Source: Crenothrix polyspora (GTDB taxonomy: Bacteria; Pseudomonadota; Gammaproteobacteria; Methylococcales; Methylomonadaceae). From it: 46,103 nt of DNA. The stretch lies in the NCBI GenBank assembly GCA_945902915.1, contig CAMDNJ010000005.1, positions 1 to 46,103 on the forward strand, read 5' to 3'. The notes beneath the pieces were generated by a model. It was given only the letters and a program-made list of their open reading frames with translations. It was not told the origin of the DNA and ran no database searches. Both the position numbers and the translations under genes were made by a program. This document shows positions 35,076 to 44,538 of this stretch, piece by piece. How positions within the stretch are numbered: position 1 is the first letter of the stretch; each line of letters begins with the position of its first letter.

Positions 35076-35789
35076 ATGACTAATAAAAACATGTCTAACC
35101 GTATAGTCGTCCTCGATACTGAAACTACAGGACTTAGCCCGCGAGAGGGTCATCGAATTATTGAAATTGGCTGTGTTGAATTAATAAATCGTCGCTTAAC
35201 AGGTAAACGTTTTCACGCCTATCTTAATCCTGAAAGGACAATAGATGATGGCGCTATTGCCGTGCATGGCATAAGCAATGAATTTTTAGATGATAAGCCG
35301 CTCTTTAGGCAAATCTCAGCTGAATTTATAGCCTTCATACAAGACGCTGAGTTAGTCATTCATAACGCGCCATTTGATGTTGGTTTTATCAATAATGAAT
35401 TTTCGTTATTAGAAGGTTACACAAAAACGCTTGCAGATTTCTGTTTAGTTTTCGACACGCTCGTTTATGCTCGAAAAAAACATCCTGGCCAACGTAATAG
35501 CTTAGACGCGCTTTGTAAGCGCTATGGTATTGATAATAGCCATAGAGAATTACATGGCGCCTTACTTGATGCGGAAATCTTAGCGGAAGTATTCTTGCTA
35601 ATGACAGGAGGGCAGTCATCATTGATCGATGATGCGCCTGTTAAGGCAAAGTTAGTTGTCGCTGATTCTAATAAGCCTAAAATAGCAACAGATCGACCAG
35701 TGCTAAGTATAGTGCGCTGTAATGAAGAGGAGTTATCAGCACATCAAAAGAGTTTGAATGGCATTGAAAACTGCCTTTGGGGGATATAA
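35076..35789 (+). CDS. dnaQ: DNA polymerase III epsilon subunit (3'-5' exonuclease)
   Basis: A 237-residue DEDDh proofreading exonuclease. Metal residues are D14 and E16 (VVLDTETTG), the middle Asp in VIHNAPFDVGF (about D101), and the C-terminal HRELHGALLDAEILAE, which gives the catalytic His and the last Asp. A C-terminal tail would bind the polymerase alpha subunit. ATG codons at 35076 and 35091 are both possible starts; neither has a strong ribosome site. The stop is followed at once by a REP-like repeat. Confidence 0.96.
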   Translation: MTNKNMSNRIVVLDTETTGLSPREGHRIIEIGCVELINRRLTGKRFHAYLNPERTIDDGAIAVHGISNEFLDDKPLFRQISAEFIAFIQDAELVIHNAPFDVGFINNEFSLLEGYTKTLADFCLVFDTLVYARKKHPGQRNSLDALCKRYGIDNSHRELHGALLDAEILAEVFLLMTGGQSSLIDDAPVKAKLVVADSNKPKIATDRPVLSIVRCNEEELSAHQKSLNGIENCLWGI

Positions 35790-35961
35790 ATGGTGGGCAA
35801 ACGATAAAGCTGTTTGCACACCCTACACGGCTAAACAATACTCCCACGCAAGAACGATAATATTGTGGTGATGGCCGTAGGGGCGTATTGCATACGCCCT
35901 TATAAAATAAGTTTTATGACATTGAACTTTCGATAAATGGGCGTATGCAATACGCCCCTAC
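35790..35961. repeat. REP families I and F downstream of dnaQ
   Basis: At 35791-35830 lies GTGGGCAAACGATAAAGC and its continuation, shared with 8283-8316 and, inverted, 39149-39190. At 35877-35899 GTAG starts a GGGCGTA/TACGCCC hairpin, faced by an inverted copy at 35939-35961, forming a BIME. A third copy of this hairpin is at 38969-38991. Together they fill most of the 308-base gap between dnaQ and groEL. Confidence 0.8.
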
Positions 35962-36012
35962 AGTAGTTTTATCTTTTCCACGCGGCGCGTCATTTAATTA
36001 ATATACGGACAT

Positions 36013-36045
36013 AAAAAAGCCCCGATTGCTTAAGGCAATCGAGGC
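36013..36045 (-). terminator. Rho-independent terminator of groESL
   Basis: On the minus strand, GCCTCGATTGC and GCAATCGGGGC (11 pairs, one G-U) enclose CTTAA and are followed by TTTTTT, about 50 bases past the groEL stop. Confidence 0.9.
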
Positions 36046-36097
36046 TCTGATTTTTAAAGCTAAGTGTCTAAAGCCCTCTGGCTTTAAGACAACATGA

Positions 36098-37759
<1,662 letters not shown>

Positions 37760-37798
37760 TTAGTAGTTTGTTTGATTATGAGGTAAGTGGCTTTAGGT

Positions 37799-38086
37799 TT
37801 AACCTAAAATGCCCATGATGTCTTCTTCACGCATAACGATGAGGTCATCACCGTCAACTTTGACTTCGTTACCAGAGTATTTGCCAAATAATACTTTATC
37901 GCCTACTTTAACTTCTAAAGCGCGCACAGTACCATTGTCTAATGCTTTGCCAGAACCGACGGCTAAGATAATGCCTTGGCTAGGTTTTTCAGCAGCAGAG
38001 CCAGGAAGCACGATGCCGCCTGCTGTTGTTGTTTCTTCTTCAAGACGTTTTACTATGACTCTGTCGTGCAATGGACGTATATTCAT
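37799..38086 (-). CDS. groES: GroES co-chaperonin (Hsp10)
   Basis: A 95-residue lid protein. The start [18 protein letters not shown], the mobile loop with GGIVLPGSA (about 23-31) and the end [14 protein letters not shown] are canonical. A GGAG ribosome site lies just upstream. Transcribed from a promoter overlapped by a CIRCE operator. Confidence 0.99.
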   Translation of the reverse strand: MNIRPLHDRVIVKRLEEETTTAGGIVLPGSAAEKPSQGIILAVGSGKALDNGTVRALEVKVGDKVLFGKYSGNEVKVDGDDLIVMREEDIMGILG

Positions 38087-38123
38087 TTATATCTCCTAAG
38101 ATTAAATTAAAGGTTTTCGGTTA

Positions 38124-38150
38124 TTAGCACTCGCTAGTAATGAGTGCTAA
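38124..38150 (-). promoter_or_regulatory. CIRCE operator (HrcA site) of groESL
   Basis: TTAGCACTC, 9 bases, GAGTGCTAA: a perfect match to the CIRCE consensus. It touches the -10 and covers the expected transcription start. HrcA binding would repress groESL and release it on heat shock. The hrcA gene is not in the window. Confidence 0.95.
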
Positions 38151-38177
38151 TAATAATCAGGTTTTGCAGTGTGTCAA
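38150..38177 (-). promoter_or_regulatory. Sigma-70 promoter of groESL
   Basis: On the minus strand, TTGACA (38177-38172) and TATTAT (38155-38150) are separated by 16 bases, directly upstream of CIRCE. No sigma-32-type promoter was noticed. Confidence 0.75.
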
Positions 38178-38222
38178 GTTATTTGGCATTATTCACCTAC
38201 ATCCTACAACAATAATTAAGCT

Positions 38223-38972
38223 ATGAATGACACTCAACTACTACGCTACAGCCGTCAAATTATGCTGCCTCAATGCGATATTGAAGGCCAGCAAAACATC
38301 CTTGCCGCCAAAGTATTAATCATCGGCGCCGGAGGTTTAGGATCTCCAGCAGCGATGTATTTAGCAGCAGCAGGTGTCGGCAGTATTGTTATTTATGATG
38401 ATGATGTGGTTGAGCTATCTAATTTACAGAGGCAGATCGCTCATCACACACCCGATATAGGGCTGGATAAAGTAATTTCAACCCGCGAAACACTCAATAA
38501 GTTAAATCCTGATGTGCAGGTAACAGCCGTTAAGCAGCGTTTAGCCGGAGAACAGCTTGATATCGAAGTGCTAAATGCTGATGTGGTGTTAGATTGTAGC
38601 GATAATTTTTTAACACGCTTTGCCATCAATAAGGCCTGCGTTAAACATCAAACCGCTTTGGTTTCTGGAGCTGCTATACGCTTTGAAGGACAAGTGTCTG
38701 TGTTTACGCCAGGCAAAGATAACAGTCCTTGTTATAACTGCTTATACAGCAGCGATGGTGAGGAATTGCAAAACTGTGCCACTAATGGTGTTATTGCGCC
38801 TATTACCGGAATAGTAGGCAGTATTCAGGCCTTAGAAGCATTAAAGTTAATTATGGCGATTGGCAAGCCATTAATCGGGCGTTTGTTGTTATTGGATGGC
38901 TTGACTATGGAGTGGAATACTATGAAGCTCACAAAAAACCTAAAATGCCCAACTTGTGGTGATAGCCAGTAG
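38223..38972 (+). CDS. moeB: MoeB/ThiF-family adenylyltransferase
   Basis: A 249-residue E1-like enzyme that adenylates the C-terminal glycine of a small sulfur carrier (MoaD or ThiS). The nucleotide motif is GAGGLGSPAA (35-44), followed by DDDVVELSNLQRQ (59-71). The zinc cysteines are C170 and C173 (CYNC) and C242 and C245 (CPTC). C185 lies where the sulfur-transfer Cys is found. MoeB and ThiF cannot be told apart safely without tree placement. The stop codon TAG lies inside the GTAG foot of a REP element, so the last residues may have changed by insertion. Confidence 0.88.
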   Translation: MNDTQLLRYSRQIMLPQCDIEGQQNILAAKVLIIGAGGLGSPAAMYLAAAGVGSIVIYDDDVVELSNLQRQIAHHTPDIGLDKVISTRETLNKLNPDVQVTAVKQRLAGEQLDIEVLNADVVLDCSDNFLTRFAINKACVKHQTALVSGAAIRFEGQVSVFTPGKDNSPCYNCLYSSDGEELQNCATNGVIAPITGIVGSIQALEALKLIMAIGKPLIGRLLLLDGLTMEWNTMKLTKNLKCPTCGDSQ

Positions 38973-39300
38973 GGGCGTATTGCATACGCCCTTTATAAAA
39001 TTCCTGCAGGCGGAGCTAGGAAGCGAGGTTGTATTTCAGTGTTTTTACGCTCCGGCTACGCATCGTTCCCACGCGGAGCGCTCATCGTTATACACAAGTA
39101 TTCTGTGTACTTGGAGTAAAACAGCTTTAGCTGTTTTAAAATGCCAAGACGTGTAGGGTGGCCAAACAGCTTTATCGTTTGCCCACCATTTGCCGATATA
39201 AACGGTGGATGCGCGCTGCTTATCCACCCTACATAACTTTCACAGTCTCTAGCACTTATCGACCCTACAGAACTTTAGCCATGATGCTGATCGGGGGTTG
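38969..39300. repeat. Cluster of GTAG/GGAG REP elements
   Basis: In order: GTAGGGGCGTATTG with its TACGCCC arm (38969-38991, family F); GGAG plus TAAAACAGCT/AGCTGTTTTA (39113-39138, family C); GTAGGGTGGCCAAACAGC with its GTTTGCCCACC arm (39153-39190, family I); on the minus strand GTAGGGTGGATAAGC with an ATCCACC arm (39204-39232, family J) and a broken GTAGGGTCGATAAG (near 39255-39268). No gene is seen here. Confidence 0.75.
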
Positions 39301-39319
39301 CAACCTCGTCCCGAGTGAA

Positions 39320-39590
39320 ATAACTCGTTTTGCCCTCGTTTGCCGCGCCGAGCACCGCAGATTTTGTTGGGATTAGCCCGAAGGGGCGCGGCATGGATGC
39401 CGTGCGTCGGTAGGAGGGCAGGACGCCCTCTCTACCGACCCCCGACAAAATTGAGGAGCGCAGGAAGCAGCGGCAATCGAGTCGCCTTTTCTTTGGATAC
39501 TTTCTTTTGGCGAAGCAAAAGAAAGTATCTCGCCTTCGGGTGCGATAACCCGATTCAATAATTATCGCGATAGCGATCTCATTATTTATT
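39320..39590 (-). repeat. Long structured dispersed repeat R1, copy c (inverted)
   Basis: Reverse-oriented copy of R1a. It keeps the full 14-bp GATACTTTCTTTTG hairpin, the CGGTAG/CTACCG and GGCAT/ATGCC stems and the end GGCAAACGAG. Differences from copy a include CCCAACAAAA in place of CCCGACAAAA and TCGGGT/GCGATAACCCGA changes. It reaches the last codon of the small membrane protein gene. Confidence 0.85.
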
Positions 39591-39792
39591 TCTTACCGAG
39601 TCGACTCTTGACAAAATGAATAGCCTTTTCAGCTAAATCATTAACAAATGAATGGCTATCGCCATGTGGCTCAATGTCGCCAAAGGGTTCGCCATTTTTC
39701 TTAGTGTATTTATAAATAAAATAGCCTAGCGGTGCAAATGCCGCACTGGCTATGAGTAACATGATAATAAAAATTCCAGTAACATCAGCCAT
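39586..39792 (-). CDS. Small single-pass membrane protein
   Basis: A 68-residue protein with one membrane helix (about 6-27, GIFIIMLLIASAAFAPLGYF) and a basic amphipathic tail (FVNDLAEKAIHFVKSRLGKK). A strong GGGGAGG ribosome site precedes the ATG, which supports a real gene. Divergent from pqqA. No family recognised. The stop codon is at the edge of repeat R1c, so the original C-terminus may have been altered. Confidence 0.75.
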   Translation of the reverse strand: MADVTGIFIIMLLIASAAFAPLGYFIYKYTKKNGEPFGDIEPHGDSHSFVNDLAEKAIHFVKSRLGKK

Positions 39793-39893
39793 AAGTCCTC
39801 CCCATTATTAATATAGTTTTAGTGTTTTCAAGTGAATTTGGATAATACTCCCTTCTTAAAATAAAAAACACCCCTGCTTGAGTCATGTCTATG

Positions 39894-39922
39894 TTGCGTA
39901 AAAAAATAGATCATCGTATACT
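39894..39922 (+). promoter_or_regulatory. Sigma-70 promoter of pqqA
   Basis: TTGCGT (39894-39899) and TATACT (39917-39922) with an exact 17-base spacer. The inferred start is near 39929, at the base of an 8-bp hairpin CTAGCTTG/CAAGCTAG (39928-39949) in the 5' leader, about 30 bases before pqqA. The hairpin could stabilise the abundant pqqA message. Confidence 0.7.
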
Positions 39923-39981
39923 TCGATCTAGCTTGCTTGATCAAGCTAGCAACAAATTCTAATAATTACTGGAGGTTCATC

Positions 39982-40056
39982 ATGAAATGGGAAACACCAA
40001 GCTATACAGACCTACGTTTTGGTTTTGAAGTCACTATGTACATCTACAATCGTTAA
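39982..40056 (+). CDS. pqqA: PQQ precursor peptide PqqA
   Basis: A 24-residue ribosomally made peptide, the source of pyrroloquinoline quinone. It contains the family core YTDLRFGFEVTMYIYNR, with the two residues that are cross-linked, E16 and Y20, in the EVTMY motif. A GGAGG ribosome site lies 7-11 bases before the ATG, unusually strong, as expected for a substrate peptide needed in excess. Followed by a terminator before pqqB. Confidence 0.97.
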   Translation: MKWETPSYTDLRFGFEVTMYIYNR

Positions 40057-40099
40057 TCAATCTCCAGGCTTTAGAGCTTGGCATGGTTTACATAAAAAA

Positions 40100-40126
40100 G
40101 GGGATCTTATCGATCCCCTTTTTTTT
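40100..40126 (+). terminator. Terminator/attenuator between pqqA and pqqB
   Basis: GGGGATC and GATCCCC enclose TTATC and are followed by eight T residues. It should let most transcripts stop after pqqA and a fraction read through to pqqBC, giving high peptide-to-enzyme ratios. Confidence 0.9.
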
Positions 40127-40178
40127 GCCTGAAAAATAGTATTGCCGTATCATTCAGATATTTTTATAGGTTTTTATT

Positions 40179-41090
40179 ATGAAAGTAAGAGTTCTTGGTT
40201 CAGGTGCGGGTGGCGGCTTTCCACAGTGGAATTGTAATTGCCATAATTGTCATCGTATACGACATAACACGATGAATGGCAAAGCGCGTAGCCAATCCTC
40301 TATTGCTGTCAGTACCGACAACAAAAATTGGTTGTTGATTAATACCTCTCCCGATATACGTAGTCAGTTGGAAGCTTTCCCCGCGATTCAGCCTAAAGAA
40401 GGTATTCGTGATACCGGCATTAAAGCGATACTCTTAATCGACAGCCAAATCGATCATACCACCGGCATGTTGATGCTAAGAGAAGGCAAACCCTTAGAGG
40501 TTTATTGCACGGAAATGGTTAAGCAAGACCTGAGTACCGGCTTTCCCTTATTTACCATGCTAAAAGATTACTGTACCGTTAATCATCATGCTGTTCCTGT
40601 TGATGGCAGTAGTTTCACCATTCCTGCCATCGAAGATTTACGCTTTTATACTCAGGCTTTAAAAAGTAAGGCGCCGCCTTACTCACCGCATCGCCATGAT
40701 CCCCATGAAGGCGATAATATCGGTGTGATTATCGAACAGATATCTACCGGTAAAAAAATCTTTTATTCGCCGGGTTTAGGTGAAATAGAGCCTCACGTCA
40801 TGACCGCCATGCAAGAAGTCGATTGCTTATTAGTTGACGGTACCTTTTGGACGGATGATGAAATGTGTACGCAACAGATCAGCCATAAAAGAGCGCGTGA
40901 GATCGGGCATTTACCCCAATCAGGTCCTGGTGGCATGATAGAAGTGCTAAGCGGCGTTGCTAAAGCTCGAAAAATATTGATCCATATCAATAATACCAAT
41001 CCCATCTTAGATGATGATTCTGAGCAACGTAAAATCCTCGATGCTGCCGGCATTGAAGTCGCTTATGACGGCCTAGAAATCGATTTATAA
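40179..41090 (+). CDS. pqqB: PqqB, PQQ biosynthesis metallo-hydrolase
   Basis: A 303-residue metallo-beta-lactamase-fold protein. Its N-terminus MKVRVLGSGAGGGFPQWNC and the following NCHNCHR are diagnostic of PqqB, as is DSQIDHTTGMLMLREG (about 88-103), which carries the metal-binding Asp and His. It is thought to hydroxylate the tyrosine ring of the excised Glu-Tyr intermediate. Precedes pqqC by 22 bases. Confidence 0.97.
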   Translation: MKVRVLGSGAGGGFPQWNCNCHNCHRIRHNTMNGKARSQSSIAVSTDNKNWLLINTSPDIRSQLEAFPAIQPKEGIRDTGIKAILLIDSQIDHTTGMLMLREGKPLEVYCTEMVKQDLSTGFPLFTMLKDYCTVNHHAVPVDGSSFTIPAIEDLRFYTQALKSKAPPYSPHRHDPHEGDNIGVIIEQISTGKKIFYSPGLGEIEPHVMTAMQEVDCLLVDGTFWTDDEMCTQQISHKRAREIGHLPQSGPGGMIEVLSGVAKARKILIHINNTNPILDDDSEQRKILDAAGIEVAYDGLEIDL

Positions 41091-41112
41091 ACCCATTACC
41101 CAGTGAGTAACT

Positions 41113-41853
41113 ATGAGCAATAACGACCAAGCAGCATGGACTAAAGTAGAGTTTGAAGCAAAATTACGTGGCATGGAAAAGTATTATCACATTCATCATC
41201 CTTACCATACTTTGATGAATGAAGGAAAACTGACTAAAGCACAATTACAAGGTTGGGTGGCTAATCGCTTTTACTATCAAGCCTGCATTCCCATTAAAGA
41301 CGCTAATATCTTAGCTAATTGTCCTGATCGGGAAACTCGCGCCAAATGGACGCAACGTATATTAGATCACGATGGTCATCCTGGCGATCTCGGTGGTATA
41401 GAGGCGTGGATACAATTAGGTCTAGCAGTGGGTTTAACACGAGAAGATATTACTTCTTTTAAACATGTATTACCCGGCGTACGTTTCGCTGTTGATGCTT
41501 ATGTTAACTTTGCACGCAGGGCAGAATGGCATGAAGCGGCGAGTTCTTCACTAACAGAAATGTTTGCACCCAAGATACATAAACAGCGTCTAGATAATTG
41601 GCCAGAACATTATCCTTGGGTCGATGTAGAAGGCTATAGTTATTTCCGTAAGCGACTAGCCGAAGCTCGTCGTGATGTTGAGCATGGTTTGGAAATCACC
41701 TTAGATTGGTATAAAACCCGCGCACAACAAGATCGTATGGTGCAAATTTTACAGTTTAAATTGGATGTATTGTGGTCTATGGCTGATGCCATGTATATGG
41801 CTTACATTAACAACATGCCACCTTATTTTAATAGTGTGGATGCTGAGCAATAA
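41113..41853 (+). CDS. pqqC: PqqC, pyrroloquinoline-quinone synthase
   Basis: A 246-residue cofactorless oxidase that carries out the final ring closure and eight-electron oxidation to PQQ. The all-helical family pattern is present: [17 protein letters not shown] near the N-terminus, then [10 protein letters not shown], and the active-site helix [11 protein letters not shown] (about 89-99). pqqD and pqqE, which normally follow, are absent from the window; the next genes are on the other strand. Confidence 0.97.
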   Translation: MSNNDQAAWTKVEFEAKLRGMEKYYHIHHPYHTLMNEGKLTKAQLQGWVANRFYYQACIPIKDANILANCPDRETRAKWTQRILDHDGHPGDLGGIEAWIQLGLAVGLTREDITSFKHVLPGVRFAVDAYVNFARRAEWHEAASSSLTEMFAPKIHKQRLDNWPEHYPWVDVEGYSYFRKRLAEARRDVEHGLEITLDWYKTRAQQDRMVQILQFKLDVLWSMADAMYMAYINNMPPYFNSVDAEQ

Positions 41854-41860
41854 GGCGTGT

Positions 41861-41887
41861 GTAGGGACATTCGAAATGTCGATCTAC
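41861..41887 (+). repeat. GTAG-foot REP palindrome (family H)
   Basis: GTAGG followed by the palindrome GACATTCGAAATGTC and an outer CTAC, starting 8 bases after the pqqC stop. It marks the point where pqqD and pqqE would be expected. Confidence 0.6.
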
Positions 41888-42029
41888 GGTACGCTAACAC
41901 TAATGAATCAGTATTGGGGTGGCCTGCGGCTATTCCTGAGGTGATTAAGTGATTACATAGGGTATTGTACTCACACCTTATGAAATACTGCTAATGCTAG
42001 GAAACACCGACTATAAAGTCTGAGAGCGC

Positions 42030-42833
42030 TTAAGCCCCACCTTTCTTGCTCATCATGCCTTTCGATGGGTTGTAGCCTACGATAGCGGCTGCCATGAATA
42101 CGATAAAAGCCCCTAGCGTGTAGAAAAAAGCCTGCTGATTAAATTGCCCATATAAAGCAAAGCGGATTAATTCCACAGCTTGAGAAAAGGGATTATATTC
42201 GGCTAGTGTGGCCAGCAGAGCGCTGGATTCTTTCATTTTCCATAAGGGATAAAGCGCAGTAGACATAAAGAACATAGGGAAAATAACAAAATTCATCACC
42301 CCTGCAAAATTCTCTAATTGTTTAATAAATGACGATAGCAATAAGCCCAGTGCGCCAAGCATTAAACCCGATAACATCAAGGTAGGTATCACCCATAGAT
42401 AGCCTTGCCAGGGCGCATGTATGTCATAAAACCAAGCAATCCCCAAAAAGACATAAACCTGTAAGATCGATACAAAGGTACCGGCCAACAATTTACTGAG
42501 CAATAAAAACCAGCGGGGCAGGGGGCAGACCATCAAGATGCGCATACTGCCCATCTCGCGGTCATAGACCATCGATAAGGAACTTTGCATACCGTTAAAT
42601 AGCTGAATCATGCCGATTAGCCCTGGCGTGATATACACTTCATATAAAATATAGGTTTCATAGGGTGGAGTGATAGCAAGGCCTAAGGCGGCTCTAAAAC
42701 CGGCGGCAAAGACGAATAACCAAATTAACGGCCTAACCAATGCCGAAATAAAGCGTTCGCGTTGGGTAATAAAGCGCCAAAGTTCTCTGCCGATAATGCC
42801 TGACATGGCGCACCAGTAATGCAGAAAATTCAT
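42030..42833 (-). CDS. ABC-2-type permease, PQQ-associated system
   Basis: A 267-residue inner-membrane protein with six predicted helices and the ABC-2 pattern (RPLIWLFVFAAGFRAAL near 36-52, MGSMRILMVCPLPRWFLL, then LSGLMLGALGLLLSS). It is the last gene of a four-gene cluster and overlaps the ATPase gene by 4 bases. Homologous clusters accompany PQQ-dependent alcohol oxidation in methylotrophs and pseudomonads. The transported substrate is unknown. Confidence 0.9.
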   Translation of the reverse strand: MNFLHYWCAMSGIIGRELWRFITQRERFISALVRPLIWLFVFAAGFRAALGLAITPPYETYILYEVYITPGLIGMIQLFNGMQSSLSMVYDREMGSMRILMVCPLPRWFLLLSKLLAGTFVSILQVYVFLGIAWFYDIHAPWQGYLWVIPTLMLSGLMLGALGLLLSSFIKQLENFAGVMNFVIFPMFFMSTALYPLWKMKESSALLATLAEYNPFSQAVELIRFALYGQFNQQAFFYTLGAFIVFMAAAIVGYNPSKGMMSKKGGA

Positions 42834-43576
42834 GACGCCTCTCCTTTCGTTAAATTATAAAAAGCATCTTTTATGGAGGTACTTTCTGTGGCGGCTAAGA
42901 CCTCATCAACCGTGCCTTTAGCTTTAACACAACCTTTGTGTAACACCACTAAATGATCGTCAGGAAATATCTCATCAATTAAATGACTAGCCCATAATAC
43001 GGCTAGATTTTCTTCTGTGGCTAATTGATGCACATAATCAACGATGGCTAAACGGCTAGGAACATCTAAGCCGACAGTAGGCTCATCTAACAATAATAAG
43101 GCCGGTTTATGTAATAAAGCTCGGGCAATTTCTACACGACGTCGATGTCCGCCATTCAACTGACGTATTTTTTCAAAGCGCCTTTCAAACATGTTTAAGC
43201 GTTCTAGTTCTTGCTGTATGCGTGGCAGGGCGACTTTGCGGGCTATGCCGTGTAAGGCAGTATGATAGAGTAAATTCTGCAGCACCGTTAAATCCATATC
43301 CAAGGTGCTTTGTTGGAAGACTACGCCCAACTTGGCCAAGGCTAGACGTGTTTGGCGTTTAATATCATAGCCACATAAACTAATTTGGCCCTCACGGCTA
43401 TCATAAAGACGCGTTATTAAGGAAAATAAAGTGCTTTTTCCGGCACCATTAGGTCCCAGTAATAAGGTGCATTCACCGGCTTGTATGCTAAAGCTAACTT
43501 GGTCTAAGGCTTTTTTGCCGCTATACGCGTAACTTAGTTGTTCGATACATAAAGCGCTAGAGTTGTTTATAGTCAT
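42830..43576 (-). CDS. ABC transporter ATPase, PQQ-associated system
   Basis: About 248 residues from MTINNSSALCIEQL. Walker A is LGPNGAGKSTLF, the Q-loop is GVVFQQSTLD, and Walker B is LLLLDEPTVGLD. The signature is the unusual LNGGHRRRVEIAR instead of LSGGQ, a feature of this PQQ-linked subfamily. The start is at an ATGA overlap with the propeller gene. A further upstream in-frame start (43597) lies wholly within that gene and is less likely. Confidence 0.92.
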   Translation of the reverse strand: MTINNSSALCIEQLSYAYSGKKALDQVSFSIQAGECTLLLGPNGAGKSTLFSLITRLYDSREGQISLCGYDIKRQTRLALAKLGVVFQQSTLDMDLTVLQNLLYHTALHGIARKVALPRIQQELERLNMFERRFEKIRQLNGGHRRRVEIARALLHKPALLLLDEPTVGLDVPSRLAIVDYVHQLATEENLAVLWASHLIDEIFPDDHLVVLHKGCVKAKGTVDEVLAATESTSIKDAFYNLTKGEAS

Positions 43577-44538
43577 GGTTTTACCACTACGCCCCAAGGA
43601 TAAGTGCCTACCGCTATGGATTTAGTCACCGTTTGGCTATCTAGGTCGATAATAGACATATCATTACTCGTGCCGTTAGTCGTGTATAGACGTTTTTGAT
43701 CAGGCGAAAAGGCTAGATTCCAAACCCGTTGCCCTACCAGTAATATTTTTTCGACTTCAAAGCTTTGGGCATTAATCACCGCGACTCGATTAGCAGGGCC
43801 TAAAGCCACATAAGCTCGATGTCGTTCTTTATCAATGACCACGCCTACCGGTTGAATTTTATCGGCGGTAATGCCTGAGATTTCAAATTTAATGGTTTTA
43901 ATCAACTGTTGGTTGTTGGCATCTAAAACCATGACGCTGCCAGCCATTTCAGAACTGACCCACAGTTGTTGGCTGTCAGCGGTAAAACTAACCGCTCTTG
44001 GACGCGGATCAACTAAAGTGTTTTCAACAATAGTATTGGTTTTGGTATCTATCCAATGCACCATATTGGTGGTTTCAGAGGCACTGACTAGCCAACGATT
44101 ATCAGGACTCACGGTAATGCCTTCGGGCTCTACGCCGACCTTAATTTGTTTGATGGCTTTTTTCTTAGCAACATCAATGACCGTGACTAAGCTGTCATCT
44201 TCATTGGAAACATAAATACGATTACCAGCAGGATTTAAAGCGAAGGTTTCAGGGTCTTTACCTGAAGGTAACTGACCGATTTCCTTAAAGCTGACGGCAT
44301 CAATGATTTTGATGGTGTTGTCATCGCTGGTGGCGATATATAAATACTTATAGTCAGGGCTGATAGCAATGCCACGCGGCCTTTGTCCTATGGGAATGGT
44401 TTTAATTAACTTTCCAGCAATAGGATCAACGATGGCTAAGGCATTATCATGTTCTAAAGTAACAAAGACGCTTTCAGCGGCAACGTTACCTAGGCAAAGT
44501 AGCCCTATCGCTAAGCTTAAACAGGTTTTTTTTATCAT
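43573..44538 (-). CDS. YVTN beta-propeller protein, PQQ-associated
   Basis: About 321 residues from MIKKTCLSLAIGLLCLGNVA, a clear signal peptide cut near AAES. The rest is about seven propeller repeats with the YVTN-like pattern (LYIATSDDNTIKIID, IYVSNEDDSLVTVID, LYTTNGTSNDMSIID). A periplasmic accessory of the PQQ-linked ABC cluster; role unknown. An ATG 12 bases upstream (44550) is possible, but the ATG at 44538 forms an ATGA overlap with the upstream stop and gives a better signal peptide. Confidence 0.9.
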   Translation of the reverse strand: MIKKTCLSLAIGLLCLGNVAAESVFVTLEHDNALAIVDPIAGKLIKTIPIGQRPRGIAISPDYKYLYIATSDDNTIKIIDAVSFKEIGQLPSGKDPETFALNPAGNRIYVSNEDDSLVTVIDVAKKKAIKQIKVGVEPEGITVSPDNRWLVSASETTNMVHWIDTKTNTIVENTLVDPRPRAVSFTADSQQLWVSSEMAGSVMVLDANNQQLIKTIKFEISGITADKIQPVGVVIDKERHRAYVALGPANRVAVINAQSFEVEKILLVGQRVWNLAFSPDQKRLYTTNGTSNDMSIIDLDSQTVTKSIAVGTYPWGVVVKP

